10,703 nt of DNA from Gracilaria caudata. Lineage: Eukaryota; Rhodophyta; Florideophyceae; Gracilariales; Gracilariaceae. The notes beneath the pieces are model-generated. The model had not been told where the DNA came from. It did not search any database and worked only from the letters and a program-made list of their open reading frames with translations. Shown here one piece after another: positions 1 to 8,663 of the stretch; the first letter of the stretch is position 1; every line of letters starts with the position of its first letter. The stretch covers positions 1 through 10,703 of the forward strand of contig JASCIV010000893.1 of the NCBI GenBank assembly GCA_030374735.1. The letters run 5' to 3'. The position numbers were made by a program, and so were the translations under genes.

Positions 1-3000
1 TCAACGCCCTTCTCAACACCTTCTCCGCCCCCTCCCTCACGCGCGTGTTTGCCGCCCCCGCACACCTCACCACCGCCGCCGTGCACGCCTCCGTCACCAC
101 GCGCGAGCCGCGCACCGCCCCCGCCAGCGCCAGCAGCGCCTCCACTCGCACCTCCGCGCTCTCGTCGCTCGCCGCGCGCTCGCTCACCCTTACCGCCGCG
201 CCCCGCTGCGCCTCCATCTCCCCATCCGTCGCGCGCCGCGCCAGAAGTGACAGCAGCTTGCCCGTCGCCGAACACGCCGCCGCGCGCAACTGCCAGATAC
301 CGCTGTCCAGCGCGCCATCCACAACGCCCGCAACCCGCTCCACGTCTGTACACTGCACCTCCTCCACCGACGCCCCACTCTCCAGAACTGATCCCATGGC
401 CTGCAAGCAGCTCACGCGATCCGTGTACTGCGACTCCTCTCTCTCAAACTTCTCCACAATCATTTCCCCAATCGCACAATACTCCGCGCTGCTGCCGCAC
501 CGCGCAGCCAGCAGTCCCAGGCACCGCGCTGCCGCGTCACGTACCTCGCCACTCTCCTCACCCAGTCTCTCCGTCACACTCGCCGCCGTGCCCGCAAACG
601 CGCTCTCCGGTAGCTTCCTTGCCACCTTAAACACCTGCGACAACGAGTGCAGCGCCGCCGTCTGCGCCCCACTGCTCACTCCATTCACGCTCACGTTCAC
701 CAGCTCGTTCAGCAGCGCCTCCAGCCGGCTTTGAATGCTCACCAGCGCCCCCACCGCCGCGCACGCCCTCACGCGCACCAGTCCACTGCCATCCGACAGA
801 CTCTTCACAAACGTGCTCTGCAGCTGCGGCGCCAGCAGTCTCAGCATCATCCCACCCTTCCTCAACAACACCAATAAAGCTCTCAACGTCGCCGCCTTCA
901 CCTGCCATGGCACGCGTCCCGACATCACCCGGATCAACGCGCCCGCCAGTTTGATCACAAACGCCCCAACACCCTTGCTACTACTTAACTCTACCAACTC
1001 CGCAATAGCCAGCGCCGACTGCTCCCGCAGCTCCGCGCTCCCACCCAGCACGCCGGTCGTCAGAATCGGAACAAACGGCGCCGCAGACTTTGGCATCTGC
1101 AGAGCAGTCACCGTTGTGCCTGCGTCTGACACCGAAATGCCGGACGCCGCTGCCCGCAGCGATTGTCTGATCACAGGAATGTGTCCACTCAGCGTCTCGC
1201 TCGGCACAAACTCACACAGCGTGCTAAACGCTTCCCACGCGCTCTTTGCAGCCATCTCATCAGTATCAGCCAGTTGCCTCACCAACACCTCCAGTAGACG
1301 TACTGTGACTGCGCTCACAGCCGCAGCCGACGACCTCCGACACATCCCTTGTACGGCGCGGCTAGCAGCCACTCTGCGCTCAGGATATCCTTCATTGTAC
1401 TTGGCGAACAAACAGTCCAACATCAACTTTCTTGTTTCGTCGCCACCATTTGCAATCGCTCCCAGCACGCTATCCATCGCTTCCGTGTCTTTAGTCCCGT
1501 TTGTCGCGCTGTCTGCTCCCATTTGTTCAAGAGTATCCACAATCGCATCCACCACATCACTTACATACGGCTCAAATCCGCTTTGTGCCACAGCCGCAGC
1601 CGTAGCCAAAGCCTTACATGCCGCCGTTTGAAGCGGTTTCGTGACTATCAACCGAGGCACAACAATTGAAATCAGCCGTGGTCCGCTTGATATCAGAATC
1701 AGCTTAAGGCTGTCCAACGCAGTTTCTCCTTCAGCACACTCACCATCAGATGACAGTTTCTCTATCACCCTGGGCACGATCACGTCCACTACAGTCGTGC
1801 CCAGCGGTTTGAGCAACAACGCGAACACTTCTGCGGCAACTGACCGTACAACTGGTAAAATGTCAAACAAAGCCTGGTATACGGTATCGATAAGCTCATC
1901 GGCATACTCCTCCAGTTGGCTCTTCGGGCTCGCACCAACAAGCTCTCCCAACCCCTCGCACGCTCCGCGTCGTATTCTAGCAGATGCCTCCTTGTTACAA
2001 ATGCCGCTGCGTAATGCAGGCAGCACCTCAGGTACAACTCTGTCACCCAGTTTCTGAGACAGGTCACTCAGCGTTCTTCCAGAAGCAGCTCTGCGTTCTT
2101 CATCTTCATCACCCAACCCGTCCACAATTTGTCGCACTGCGCACGGCATGATTTCCCGAAGAACGCGAGGAGTATTGGCCACAACAGACTTCCATACTTG
2201 CATTCCCGTCTGACGTACTCGTACACTAACATCGCATCGTATGATATAAAGCGCTGCGAGCACTTCATTCCGCCTTTCTGTACCAAGAACTTCTTCAATG
2301 GCTTTCATGGTCGCTTCCGTTGTCATTGCTGCTGCTGCTTGCTCAGGCGATTCAAAATCTTCACCATCTTCATCTTCATTGTCTTCTTCATCTCCGCCTT
2401 CTGAACCGTTCTCCTCGCCATCGCCTTCTGTACCATTCTCATCAGCCGACATGACCGCAAACACGTCGGGCTTTTCTGGCCTTGCGCCTGCAATCACAAG
2501 AAGCATGTCACCCAATAATTGAGTTGCAGCCTGACGAATACGCCACAGCTTTTCGCGCATTGCACTCAGCAACTCGGGAAGCAAATGATCCAATGAAGTC
2601 TTGGCATAGGCAGAAACAAGGTTCCGCCCAGCCCCAAGCGCTGCCTCTCGAACGCTATCAGCATCGTCTGCGAGGCCTTTGAGAATTGCTGCCAATGATG
2701 TTCCCAGTCTTCCTTCAAAGCGATCTCCCAGAGCGCGTGGCATTGACGCAATGAGCATCAATCCGCCTTCTCGGGCCTCCGCTGACGACTCTCCAGCGTT
2801 CAGAATACTGTTAAGCACCTCTTCAAGTCTTCTATCATTCATAGAGGCGGAAATCTCAGCGAGACCCATAGCAGCGCCCGATCTCTCAGCACTCGAGGAA
2901 ACAATCGCACTACTTGTCTTAGAACGGTCACTCGAACCATCTGCATTCTTTCGTGATCCACCTAGAAGAGCGTTGACAAGCCACGGCACAATGTCACCGA

Positions 3001-6000
3001 GGCCCTGCTCTCCAAGCGAGACTGCCAAAGCACCGAGAGCCCTGGCAGATGTCCGCCTCACATCTGGAATGGCATCCAGAAGTGTCGTTCGAAGATCTGG
3101 TAATAGCAGATGCAGGTACGGTACAACATCTTCATGATTCGCAACATTGTTGCACATGGAACCTACAATAGCGGCCGAACGCTTTTTCAACTCAGAGTGT
3201 CTATCACGTAGCCCACGATGCAAAGGCGGAATCAGTAAAGCTAACGAAGCCGCGTCTATGGCGTGCACGAATTCTGAACCGAGCATTGCATCAATTGCGC
3301 CACGGGTTCTACCCGAAGGGTCACGCAAAGCAGCCAGAAGAAATGGTGAAAGCTTTCGTACTTCTGGGCTGCGAACGACAGCGGCGATTCGGTTCACTGC
3401 GGACTCTGCTGCATTCACTACCTTCGGATGGGCGTCTGCCAATGCCTCGGCGAGCTTGGGAACTACCTGAGGGAGGCATTGTGCGAGCTGTCTCGGCGCA
3501 CAAAATGCCATTGCGCCGAGAACCTCTGCGCTCCCAGCTTTTGTACGCCACTGTCTTTCTTGTAAACCGGCTAGCAACGACGGCAATATCATTTTGACAC
3601 CTTGTGAAGAAATCTCGGACATGGACGCCTGAGCAGCTGCCCAGCACGCGTTTCGAACTTCCACAACAGAGTCTCCCATGCATGAAAGCAGGAAAGGTAC
3701 AATCACAACTGTATATGGTTCAAACAATCTTCCCAACATTATAGCATGCGTTTCAATTAACATAAATGCCCCTTGCCGTCGCCTAGGCGATTTATCTTTC
3801 ACAGCTTCTTCGACTTCCGCCATCAGCTTCAGTCGTTTTACAAACTTGAGCCCGAGGCCACTGCTCATACCAGCCAAAGAGTATGCAGCTCCTCGTCTCT
3901 CCCCATAAGAGGACGACTCACTCCAAACAGTCTTCATTAACGTTGTAAGAGTTTGTTCGCTATCACGTGAAACTGCTGCATCGGCAAGAGGCCCGAGACA
4001 GCGAGCGGCGGCGTTCTGCACAACTTCGGACGGAGTTTCCAACGCGCTCTTGATGACCTGTCTCGCAATCTTCTCCACACGAGCATCATCTGAAGGCAAA
4101 AAACTAGCCACAGATCCAAGACACATGACTAGGTTCTCTCTCGTTCGATCTGCGTGAAGAATTTCGTCTTGTGACATCGACGAAGTACCAGAATCGTTAA
4201 GCTGTTTCTCAATCATGGGAAGAAGTAATGCAGGACCGTACTCGCCCGCAGCAACAACAACAGCCATCGCTGCTTTTGACATATGGTCCCGGACCGTCTT
4301 GTTCTCATCCCCAAGACTCCTTCCCGCAAGGAAGGAAAATAGGATTGTCGTTTCTCTCGGCGTGAGAGACTTCTCAAGCGCGATGTGCTCAATAGCTAAT
4401 GCTACTCCTTCACGCGCAGTCCATCCCTCGTCGTCGGCTTCCTCCATTTCCGACCGATCTCGGCCCCTCTTTATTGCCGGTGGAATTCCTTTTCTAATAG
4501 ACGAAGTCTTTGAATTGATCGCTTGATGTTGGGTGGGCAAGTTTGCTCCGTAAGTGTCAAAAATTCTCATAAGACATTCATTCCGAGTGGCTTCAGCTTC
4601 CTTTCCATGAAGAGCAGCAGCAATTGCTTTTGCAGCCATTAAACGAATATCGGATTCTCTGCTGGTGATAAGTTCCAATAAGACCAACGCGTCTTCATGA
4701 GTATTCAGCGGATGATTATAATTCTCCCATAGTTCACCAGCTAATTCTGCATTAGCATCATCTGGGTCAAATCGTCCTAACCACAAAGCTCTTCCCAACG
4801 CCGCATCACGAGGACAATCGATAGTAGGAGAAGAAAGAGGAGGAAGGCGAGTTAAAGACGAGAGCACTGCATCACGAACGGATGACTTTCCGGAGACAAT
4901 GCCATGGAAGACCTGACTCAGTGCTTCAGCACCGGGACTAAGAGCGGTACCAGTCAGGAAGGCTAATGCATCTGCAGCTGCAGCGAAGGCACCGTCCTCT
5001 CTTTCCAGGACTTCCAAAATCCATACCCCTGCTTTTGACGCAGCAGTTGCGACAGCTGCATCAACGGCTTGCGGTTTGCAGTGCTCAAGAAGTACCTGTG
5101 CGGCTGCTTTTACAACTGCAACCTCCTCTCTTCTCTTCGTTGCCCCCACCTTTCTCGACAATCCAGTCTGGTCTGATTGGCTAGGATTCCGTAAAAGAGA
5201 AGCTTGAATAATGGGTAGAACACAGGCAAAGTCTTCCGCTTCCAGAGCGGGTGGGACTATGGATTTCAAGAACATGATGAGCTTTGTCACAGTATTGTTG
5301 ACATTTTGCCCTCTCTGAAGGCCATACAGGCAGCCCGGGATTTCGTCGTCGACAGTCTTCAGCACCCGATCTGTAGTCCTTGTTAGCGCAAAGATGGATC
5401 GGCGACACGGTTCTTCTAACATTTCGAGCTTTGCCATTGGTAAGACTAAAGACAAAGCCCTGCTCATCATGTCATGCATACCATGCGGTGCAACGGCAGT
5501 TAGTTCGGAAACGCCCATCAACATAGCTTTTGCATGACGAAGGGCTTGCTCGGCCCTCTCTGCATGAACACGAGCAGTTTTCATCTTCTCATTTAATGCA
5601 CTTGCCGCTGCTGCCGCCGCTCGGGCTTTGTCTATTTCGGCTTGTTTCGCCTGAGATGAACGCTTGTGAGTTGATGTTTGATGCTTCTTGGTCGACTTCT
5701 TCTGCGTGACATTTACAGCACCATTGGAAACGTTGTTAGTATTCAAATCGGAATTCTCCACTTCCTTAACAAACTTAAGGGCTTCGAAGTGAGCTTCAGT
5801 CAGTTGATTAATTCCATCCACAATAGATTCTAGGTTTCCAGTTACATGTCTGAGGACTCGAGTGGAATATGTGTTCGAGGGCTGTGCCAGAGCACAAATG
5901 CTATTTACAGCCGCCTTTACTAAGGCGTAGTTATCGGATAAAAGACCATCACCTCCGAGAGCAAATCTGAGGCATTCTCCCAGCCAGTCTTCATCGCCGT

Positions 6001-8032
6001 CAGGGTTATAGATGGGGTCGACATCGTCGAGCTTCTTCGACAGTGCAAGCCAAAAGCGAGAGGATTGTCTCGGTCTAAAGTCCGTAGGTGGGGAATACAC
6101 TCTTGGATGATTCGCAGCTAACAAAATGATGGGAAGCCGCTCCATAGGAATATTTGGAAAAACTGTTGCAAGCAAAGTTTGCCCTAGCATTTCGGATGAT
6201 CGCATTCCATCTTCAAATGTGTAGCTCCTTGCCACTTGGGATTTCCCTGCCTCACTTATGAACTCAGTGTTCCACAAAGCTGTCAGCATTCGTAGTATAG
6301 TCTGTTGGTTCCCACTTTGCTGAAACTGACGTACCAGCTTCAAAGCCATAGTTGACACTTGAGGCCGATCATCTAGACAGTGCTTGAATAACGTTTGTAG
6401 AGCTGCATCCGACGCTTCATGATTTCTCTGAATCATCCATGAGCAGCAGGCTAGCACACAACCTACCTCTTCCGTCGAGGATAAATTGCTTGGATCTCGT
6501 AACACGGGAGAAGACTTTGGATCCGACAAAACTGCATCAGATGTTGTTCCTAACGACATTGATACTTCATCAACGCTGTCGAGGTTCCATATCGACAGGA
6601 TAGCGAAGGCTCGTAATGCGTCTTCCTGTTTTGACTTTGTACCGCCTGCAGCGGCAATCTCATCCAAAGCTCCTCGAGGATTCCCAGCAAAGAGGGATTC
6701 TGTCATATACGATCTTGGAATATCACTTGTCAAAGCAAGGAGCACTGCTTTCCGATCATTCTCGCTTTGTGTTCCTCGAAGACACTCCGTCAAGAAGTCT
6801 GTGCATGTCTGAATAGTATCGGACTTCTCGACAACCTCTTGTGCTTCTATCAGTACCTTTACAAGGGCCTCGAAGCCAGCTAAGCGCACATCAACGCTCT
6901 TCTCTTTCTTGGATGTAAGCAAAGAGTGGATATCCAGCAATACTCTCTCGTAAACCGCTATCGACCTTCGCATTGCACAAATGAGTGCAGCTAATGATTG
7001 CACAGTAGAAACCTTTTGATACCCGTATCTTGCAGTCTTCAGCGCGTCTGTCTGACCAACAGCAATCTTAAGCAAAATTTCTTCGCTCTTGACACAATAA
7101 CCCAGTTCTTCAGCAAAACACGTCGCATATGTCCTCATTCTCTCATCAGCGCTCTTGGATGCTTGATGAAGAGTTGGAATAAGAGCTTTGGATGCTCTTT
7201 CCGATAGATCTTTCGTACGAATGCCACGAAGCAAAGAAACAGTCGCAGGTAGCGCAGTTTTCGATTCTCGCTTGAGGGCATGGTCAACAATCGGAATAAC
7301 TTTCCCCACGAGAAAACCGTCATCTGCTCCTTCTAAGACAGAGGAACAGGCTCGGACAACGCTGTCAGCAACGGTCACATTCTTCATGCAAAGATTTGCA
7401 ACTGCTGTTAAATATCGCCCCTGCTCCGCATCATCAAAGCTCTCACACGAGGAAGACAATAATCCAAGAGAAGCCAGTGCTTCGTAAGACGCCTTAGCGT
7501 ACCCATCAACGGATTCGAGTAGACGAGCCTTGTAAAGTGCTGGGTTCAGCGATACGATACGCGATCCTTTTTTATATGCGCTTCGTATCGCTTTTTGTTT
7601 GCTTCGGTGTTGCGGACCGCCCGGAGTTTCCGGTGATGCTTCCACTGCAGCAATAGATGCGATGAGAAGATCGAGTGCTGAGGCCCTGAAGTCTTTGGAT
7701 TTGATCCTTTGGAGGAGAACGCACGAAAGCTTGATGAGATTAAGAGCCTCCCGTGTAGTACATGGCGTCTTCCTTAAAGACGAAATAAAACCGTTTACCC
7801 TCTTAGTTATTTGAGCCTTCGCAACATCAATAGACGCTTCACGCAGGATGTCGAAGATGAGTTCGAGAACTTTGTGGGTAGCAGATGGCACGCGCGCGAG
7901 AAGGAGAGGAATGGCCGCTGTTGGAATTTGTCTGGGAGCCTTCGCCAGATCTCTCAGAGCAGCCAAAGCCACACCCGTATCAAGAGATAGGGCCTTGCGC
8001 AGTTTCTGCTTTAAGTCAGATTCACTGGCCAT
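1..8032 (-). CDS. GCN1: GCN1, ribosome-associated activator of the eIF2alpha kinase GCN2 (3' end beyond window)
   Basis: GCN1 is a very long cytosolic HEAT-repeat protein. In yeast, animals and plants it binds stalled or collided ribosomes with an ABCF partner (GCN20) and hands the starvation signal to GCN2, which phosphorylates eIF2alpha. Here 2,677 codons run without a stop from ATG at 8032 to base 2; base 1 starts the next codon. Yeast and human GCN1 have about 2,670 residues, so with the extra linker below only the last few tens of codons should be missing. The start is supported by an in-frame TGA two codons upstream, G at -3 and G at +4, and an N-terminus that aligns with known GCN1. 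Landmarks: a lysine-rich segment and likely coiled coil at about 777-840; the conserved eEF3-like core from about 1376 (YGERRGAAYSLAG), with WRTKAGSAEVLGAMAFCAP from 1495 and FVHAIDAASLALL from 1588; an acidic linker at 1864-1897; NTPRVLREIMP from 1953; and then the presumed GCN2-RWD-binding region (about 2050-2450, extrapolated from yeast). No intron is seen. The last 460 codons are much richer in GC than the rest. Confidence 0.96.
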   Translation of the reverse strand, partial: MASESDLKQKLRKALSLDTGVALAALRDLAKAPRQIPTAAIPLLLARVPSATHKVLELIFDILREASIDVAKAQITKRVNGFISSLRKTPCTTREALNLIKLSCVLLQRIKSKDFRASALDLLIASIAAVEASPETPGGPQHRSKQKAIRSAYKKGSRIVSLNPALYKARLLESVDGYAKASYEALASLGLLSSSCESFDDAEQGRYLTAVANLCMKNVTVADSVVRACSSVLEGADDGFLVGKVIPIVDHALKRESKTALPATVSLLRGIRTKDLSERASKALIPTLHQASKSADERMRTYATCFAEELGYCVKSEEILLKIAVGQTDALKTARYGYQKVSTVQSLAALICAMRRSIAVYERVLLDIHSLLTSKKEKSVDVRLAGFEALVKVLIEAQEVVEKSDTIQTCTDFLTECLRGTQSENDRKAVLLALTSDIPRSYMTESLFAGNPRGALDEIAAAGGTKSKQEDALRAFAILSIWNLDSVDEVSMSLGTTSDAVLSDPKSSPVLRDPSNLSSTEEVGCVLACCSWMIQRNHEASDAALQTLFKHCLDDRPQVSTMALKLVRQFQQSGNQQTILRMLTALWNTEFISEAGKSQVARSYTFEDGMRSSEMLGQTLLATVFPNIPMERLPIILLAANHPRVYSPPTDFRPRQSSRFWLALSKKLDDVDPIYNPDGDEDWLGECLRFALGGDGLLSDNYALVKAAVNSICALAQPSNTYSTRVLRHVTGNLESIVDGINQLTEAHFEALKFVKEVENSDLNTNNVSNGAVNVTQKKSTKKHQTSTHKRSSQAKQAEIDKARAAAAAASALNEKMKTARVHAERAEQALRHAKAMLMGVSELTAVAPHGMHDMMSRALSLVLPMAKLEMLEEPCRRSIFALTRTTDRVLKTVDDEIPGCLYGLQRGQNVNNTVTKLIMFLKSIVPPALEAEDFACVLPIIQASLLRNPSQSDQTGLSRKVGATKRREEVAVVKAAAQVLLEHCKPQAVDAAVATAASKAGVWILEVLEREDGAFAAAADALAFLTGTALSPGAEALSQVFHGIVSGKSSVRDAVLSSLTRLPPLSSPTIDCPRDAALGRALWLGRFDPDDANAELAGELWENYNHPLNTHEDALVLLELITSRESDIRLMAAKAIAAALHGKEAEATRNECLMRIFDTYGANLPTQHQAINSKTSSIRKGIPPAIKRGRDRSEMEEADDEGWTAREGVALAIEHIALEKSLTPRETTILFSFLAGRSLGDENKTVRDHMSKAAMAVVVAAGEYGPALLLPMIEKQLNDSGTSSMSQDEILHADRTRENLVMCLGSVASFLPSDDARVEKIARQVIKSALETPSEVVQNAAARCLGPLADAAVSRDSEQTLTTLMKTVWSESSSYGERRGAAYSLAGMSSGLGLKFVKRLKLMAEVEEAVKDKSPRRRQGAFMLIETHAIMLGRLFEPYTVVIVPFLLSCMGDSVVEVRNACWAAAQASMSEISSQGVKMILPSLLAGLQERQWRTKAGSAEVLGAMAFCAPRQLAQCLPQVVPKLAEALADAHPKVVNAAESAVNRIAAVVRSPEVRKLSPFLLAALRDPSGRTRGAIDAMLGSEFVHAIDAASLALLIPPLHRGLRDRHSELKKRSAAIVGSMCNNVANHEDVVPYLHLLLPDLRTTLLDAIPDVRRTSARALGALAVSLGEQGLGDIVPWLVNALLGGSRKNADGSSDRSKTSSAIVSSSAERSGAAMGLAEISASMNDRRLEEVLNSILNAGESSAEAREGGLMLIASMPRALGDRFEGRLGTSLAAILKGLADDADSVREAALGAGRNLVSAYAKTSLDHLLPELLSAMREKLWRIRQAATQLLGDMLLVIAGARPEKPDVFAVMSADENGTEGDGEENGSEGGDEEDNEDEDGEDFESPEQAAAAMTTEATMKAIEEVLGTERRNEVLAALYIIRCDVSVRVRQTGMQVWKSVVANTPRVLREIMPCAVRQIVDGLGDEDEERRAASGRTLSDLSQKLGDRVVPEVLPALRSGICNKEASARIRRGACEGLGELVGASPKSQLEEYADELIDTVYQALFDILPVVRSVAAEVFALLLKPLGTTVVDVIVPRVIEKLSSDGECAEGETALDSLKLILISSGPRLISIVVPRLIVTKPLQTAACKALATAAAVAQSGFEPYVSDVVDAIVDTLEQMGADSATNGTKDTEAMDSVLGAIANGGDETRKLMLDCLFAKYNEGYPERRVAASRAVQGMCRRSSAAAVSAVTVRLLEVLVRQLADTDEMAAKSAWEAFSTLCEFVPSETLSGHIPVIRQSLRAAASGISVSDAGTTVTALQMPKSAAPFVPILTTGVLGGSAELREQSALAIAELVELSSSKGVGAFVIKLAGALIRVMSGRVPWQVKAATLRALLVLLRKGGMMLRLLAPQLQSTFVKSLSDGSGLVRVRACAAVGALVSIQSRLEALLNELVNVSVNGVSSGAQTAALHSLSQVFKVARKLPESAFAGTAASVTERLGEESGEVRDAAARCLGLLAARCGSSAEYCAIGEMIVEKFEREESQYTDRVSCLQAMGSVLESGASVEEVQCTDVERVAGVVDGALDSGIWQLRAAACSATGKLLSLLARRATDGEMEAQRGAAVRVSERAASDESAEVRVEALLALAGAVRGSRVVTEACTAAVVRCAGAANTRVREGAEKVLRRAL

Positions 8033-8142
8033 GTCTCACTTTGTTTCTGCGCATAGACCGTTTCTGCAATGCGGATATCCTGCTTGAAATCCGACGAGAG
8101 TGTGATCAGAGAACCTCCTGCGTCGTGCGCCAATAACAGCAT
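8011..8142 (-). other. upstream ORF overlapping the GCN1 start (43 codons)
   Basis: An ATG at 8142 in a different frame from GCN1 opens 43 codons and stops at 8011, past the GCN1 ATG at 8032. Ribosomes that start here would pass the main start without using it. It qualifies as an upstream ORF only if the mRNA begins upstream of 8142, as the TATA box suggests. The frame remains open further upstream to a GTG at 8250, but no ATG occurs there. Confidence 0.35.
8022..8054 (-). other. short upstream ORF overlapping the GCN1 start (10 codons)
   Basis: ATG at 8054 opens ten codons (MRRNKVRHGQ) and ends in TGA at 8024-8022, eight bases past the GCN1 ATG at 8032-8030. The frame differs from that of GCN1. 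The ATG is only 22 bases upstream of the main start, so even a short 5' leader is likely to contain it. Confidence 0.4.
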
Positions 8143-8213
8143 TTGGTAGCAACGTTGAACAATAGATGTCTGTAATACAAGACGAAGAGTACCGAGCGCC
8201 GCAGCGAGTGCAT
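8106..8213 (-). other. non-overlapping upstream ORF in the putative GCN1 leader
   Basis: ATG at 8213 opens 35 codons that stop at 8106, leaving 73 bases to the GCN1 ATG. The same frame is open from an earlier ATG at 8324 (72 codons), which lies at or just upstream of the start site predicted from the TATA box. No domain is recognisable in either version, so a regulatory role is the only one I would consider. Confidence 0.25.
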
Positions 8214-8265
8214 TCGAGAAGATAACTCCTCGTTGGATAGATAGTACCACGACGATGCTGCCTGC

Positions 8266-8280
8266 AGATCTTTAGATCTA
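8266..8280. repeat. pair of adjacent AGATCT palindromes
   Basis: AGATCT occurs twice within 14 bases (8266-8271 and 8274-8279), the second extended to the 8-bp palindrome TAGATCTA (8273-8280). It lies 42 bases downstream of the end of the putative TATA, near the first transcribed bases of GCN1 by that model. No known factor is assigned. Confidence 0.4.
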
Positions 8281-8340
8281 CCCTTCGTGCCAGGCTGTCC
8301 AGTGCGTATCAAGCTTCTCTGCATTTTTTGCCTAAGCCCA

Positions 8341-8347
8341 TTTTATA
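8341..8347 (-). promoter_or_regulatory. candidate TATA box of GCN1
   Basis: The minus strand reads TATAAAA within CTATAAAATGG, 309 bases upstream of the GCN1 ATG. A TATA box here would place the transcription start near 8315 and give a 5' leader of about 280 bases. No other good TATA element is seen between here and the ATG. AT-rich hexamers arise by chance, so the call is tentative. Confidence 0.35.
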
Positions 8348-8480
8348 GATCCAATGTTAGATTGCCCAGTGCGTGGCAATCCGACAATGAATGTCATGCC
8401 GAAAGCCCCATCATCTGCTCATGCATGGACCAGGATGACGGTCCTGAGATTCGCCGCAACCCTCAACACAATGTGTCATG

Positions 8481-8486
8481 TTTATT
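8481..8486 (-). terminator. candidate poly(A) signal for E2F
   Basis: The minus strand reads AATAAA here, the first such hexamer I found downstream of the E2F stop. It lies about 975 bases past the stop as genomic distance, or about 295 bases if the proposed 682-base intron is removed. It also lies upstream of the GCN1 TATA box, which is where the E2F transcript would be expected to end. Red algal poly(A) signals are not strict, so a nearer, non-canonical site is possible. Confidence 0.3.
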
Positions 8487-8571
8487 GTGGGATGACAAAA
8501 CATCGATTGAGTTGGTGTGCCCGCTCGACCAAACTCCCTTCGGTTTCTGATGTTAACATTACTGTGAACAT

Positions 8572-8581
8572 CTAAGAAAGG
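8572..8581 (-). other. candidate 3' splice acceptor
   Basis: The minus strand reads CCTTTCTTAG, an eight-pyrimidine tract running straight into AG, with the possible exon starting at 8571. Paired with the donor at 9253 it would define a 682-base intron. Acceptors of this quality occur by chance far more often than the donor, so the pairing is tentative. Confidence 0.25.
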
Positions 8582-8640
8582 TTATCGCTACCCCTGTAAC
8601 TTTGGTTTGCGCATCCTTCGTTCGAGCAATCTCAAGAGAG

Positions 8641-8663
8641 AAAGAGGGGGAAATTCCCTCTTT
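8641..8663. repeat. perfect 8-bp inverted repeat with 7-base loop
   Basis: AAAGAGGG at 8641-8648 pairs with CCCTCTTT at 8656-8663 around a seven-base loop (GGAAATT). It lies in the spacer, inside the proposed intron and upstream of GCN1. It could form a small hairpin in RNA of either strand or be a dyad protein site. No partner copy was noticed elsewhere in the window. Confidence 0.5.

Noticed and set aside
45..1669. Long plus-strand ORFs (up to 298 codons) at the left end
   Set aside because: They lie antisense to GCN1 in its GC-rich 3' part, where stop codons are rare in all frames. Their products are low-complexity (Ser/Ala/Thr or Pro/Ala/Arg) with no domain, while the opposite strand is clearly GCN1.
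8106..8324. 72-codon minus-strand ORF as a separate gene or an upstream exon of GCN1
   Set aside because: It is in a different frame and shows no GCN1-like sequence. The called GCN1 N-terminus already aligns with the start of known GCN1 proteins, so no missing exon is needed. It is kept only as a possible leader ORF.
8354..8575. 73-codon plus-strand ATG ORF in the spacer, and an overlapping 87-codon frame starting at GTG
   Set aside because: No recognisable domain and no sign of a promoter; two frames of similar length overlap, as chance would give. I considered a decayed transposon remnant but saw no motif or terminal repeat to support it.
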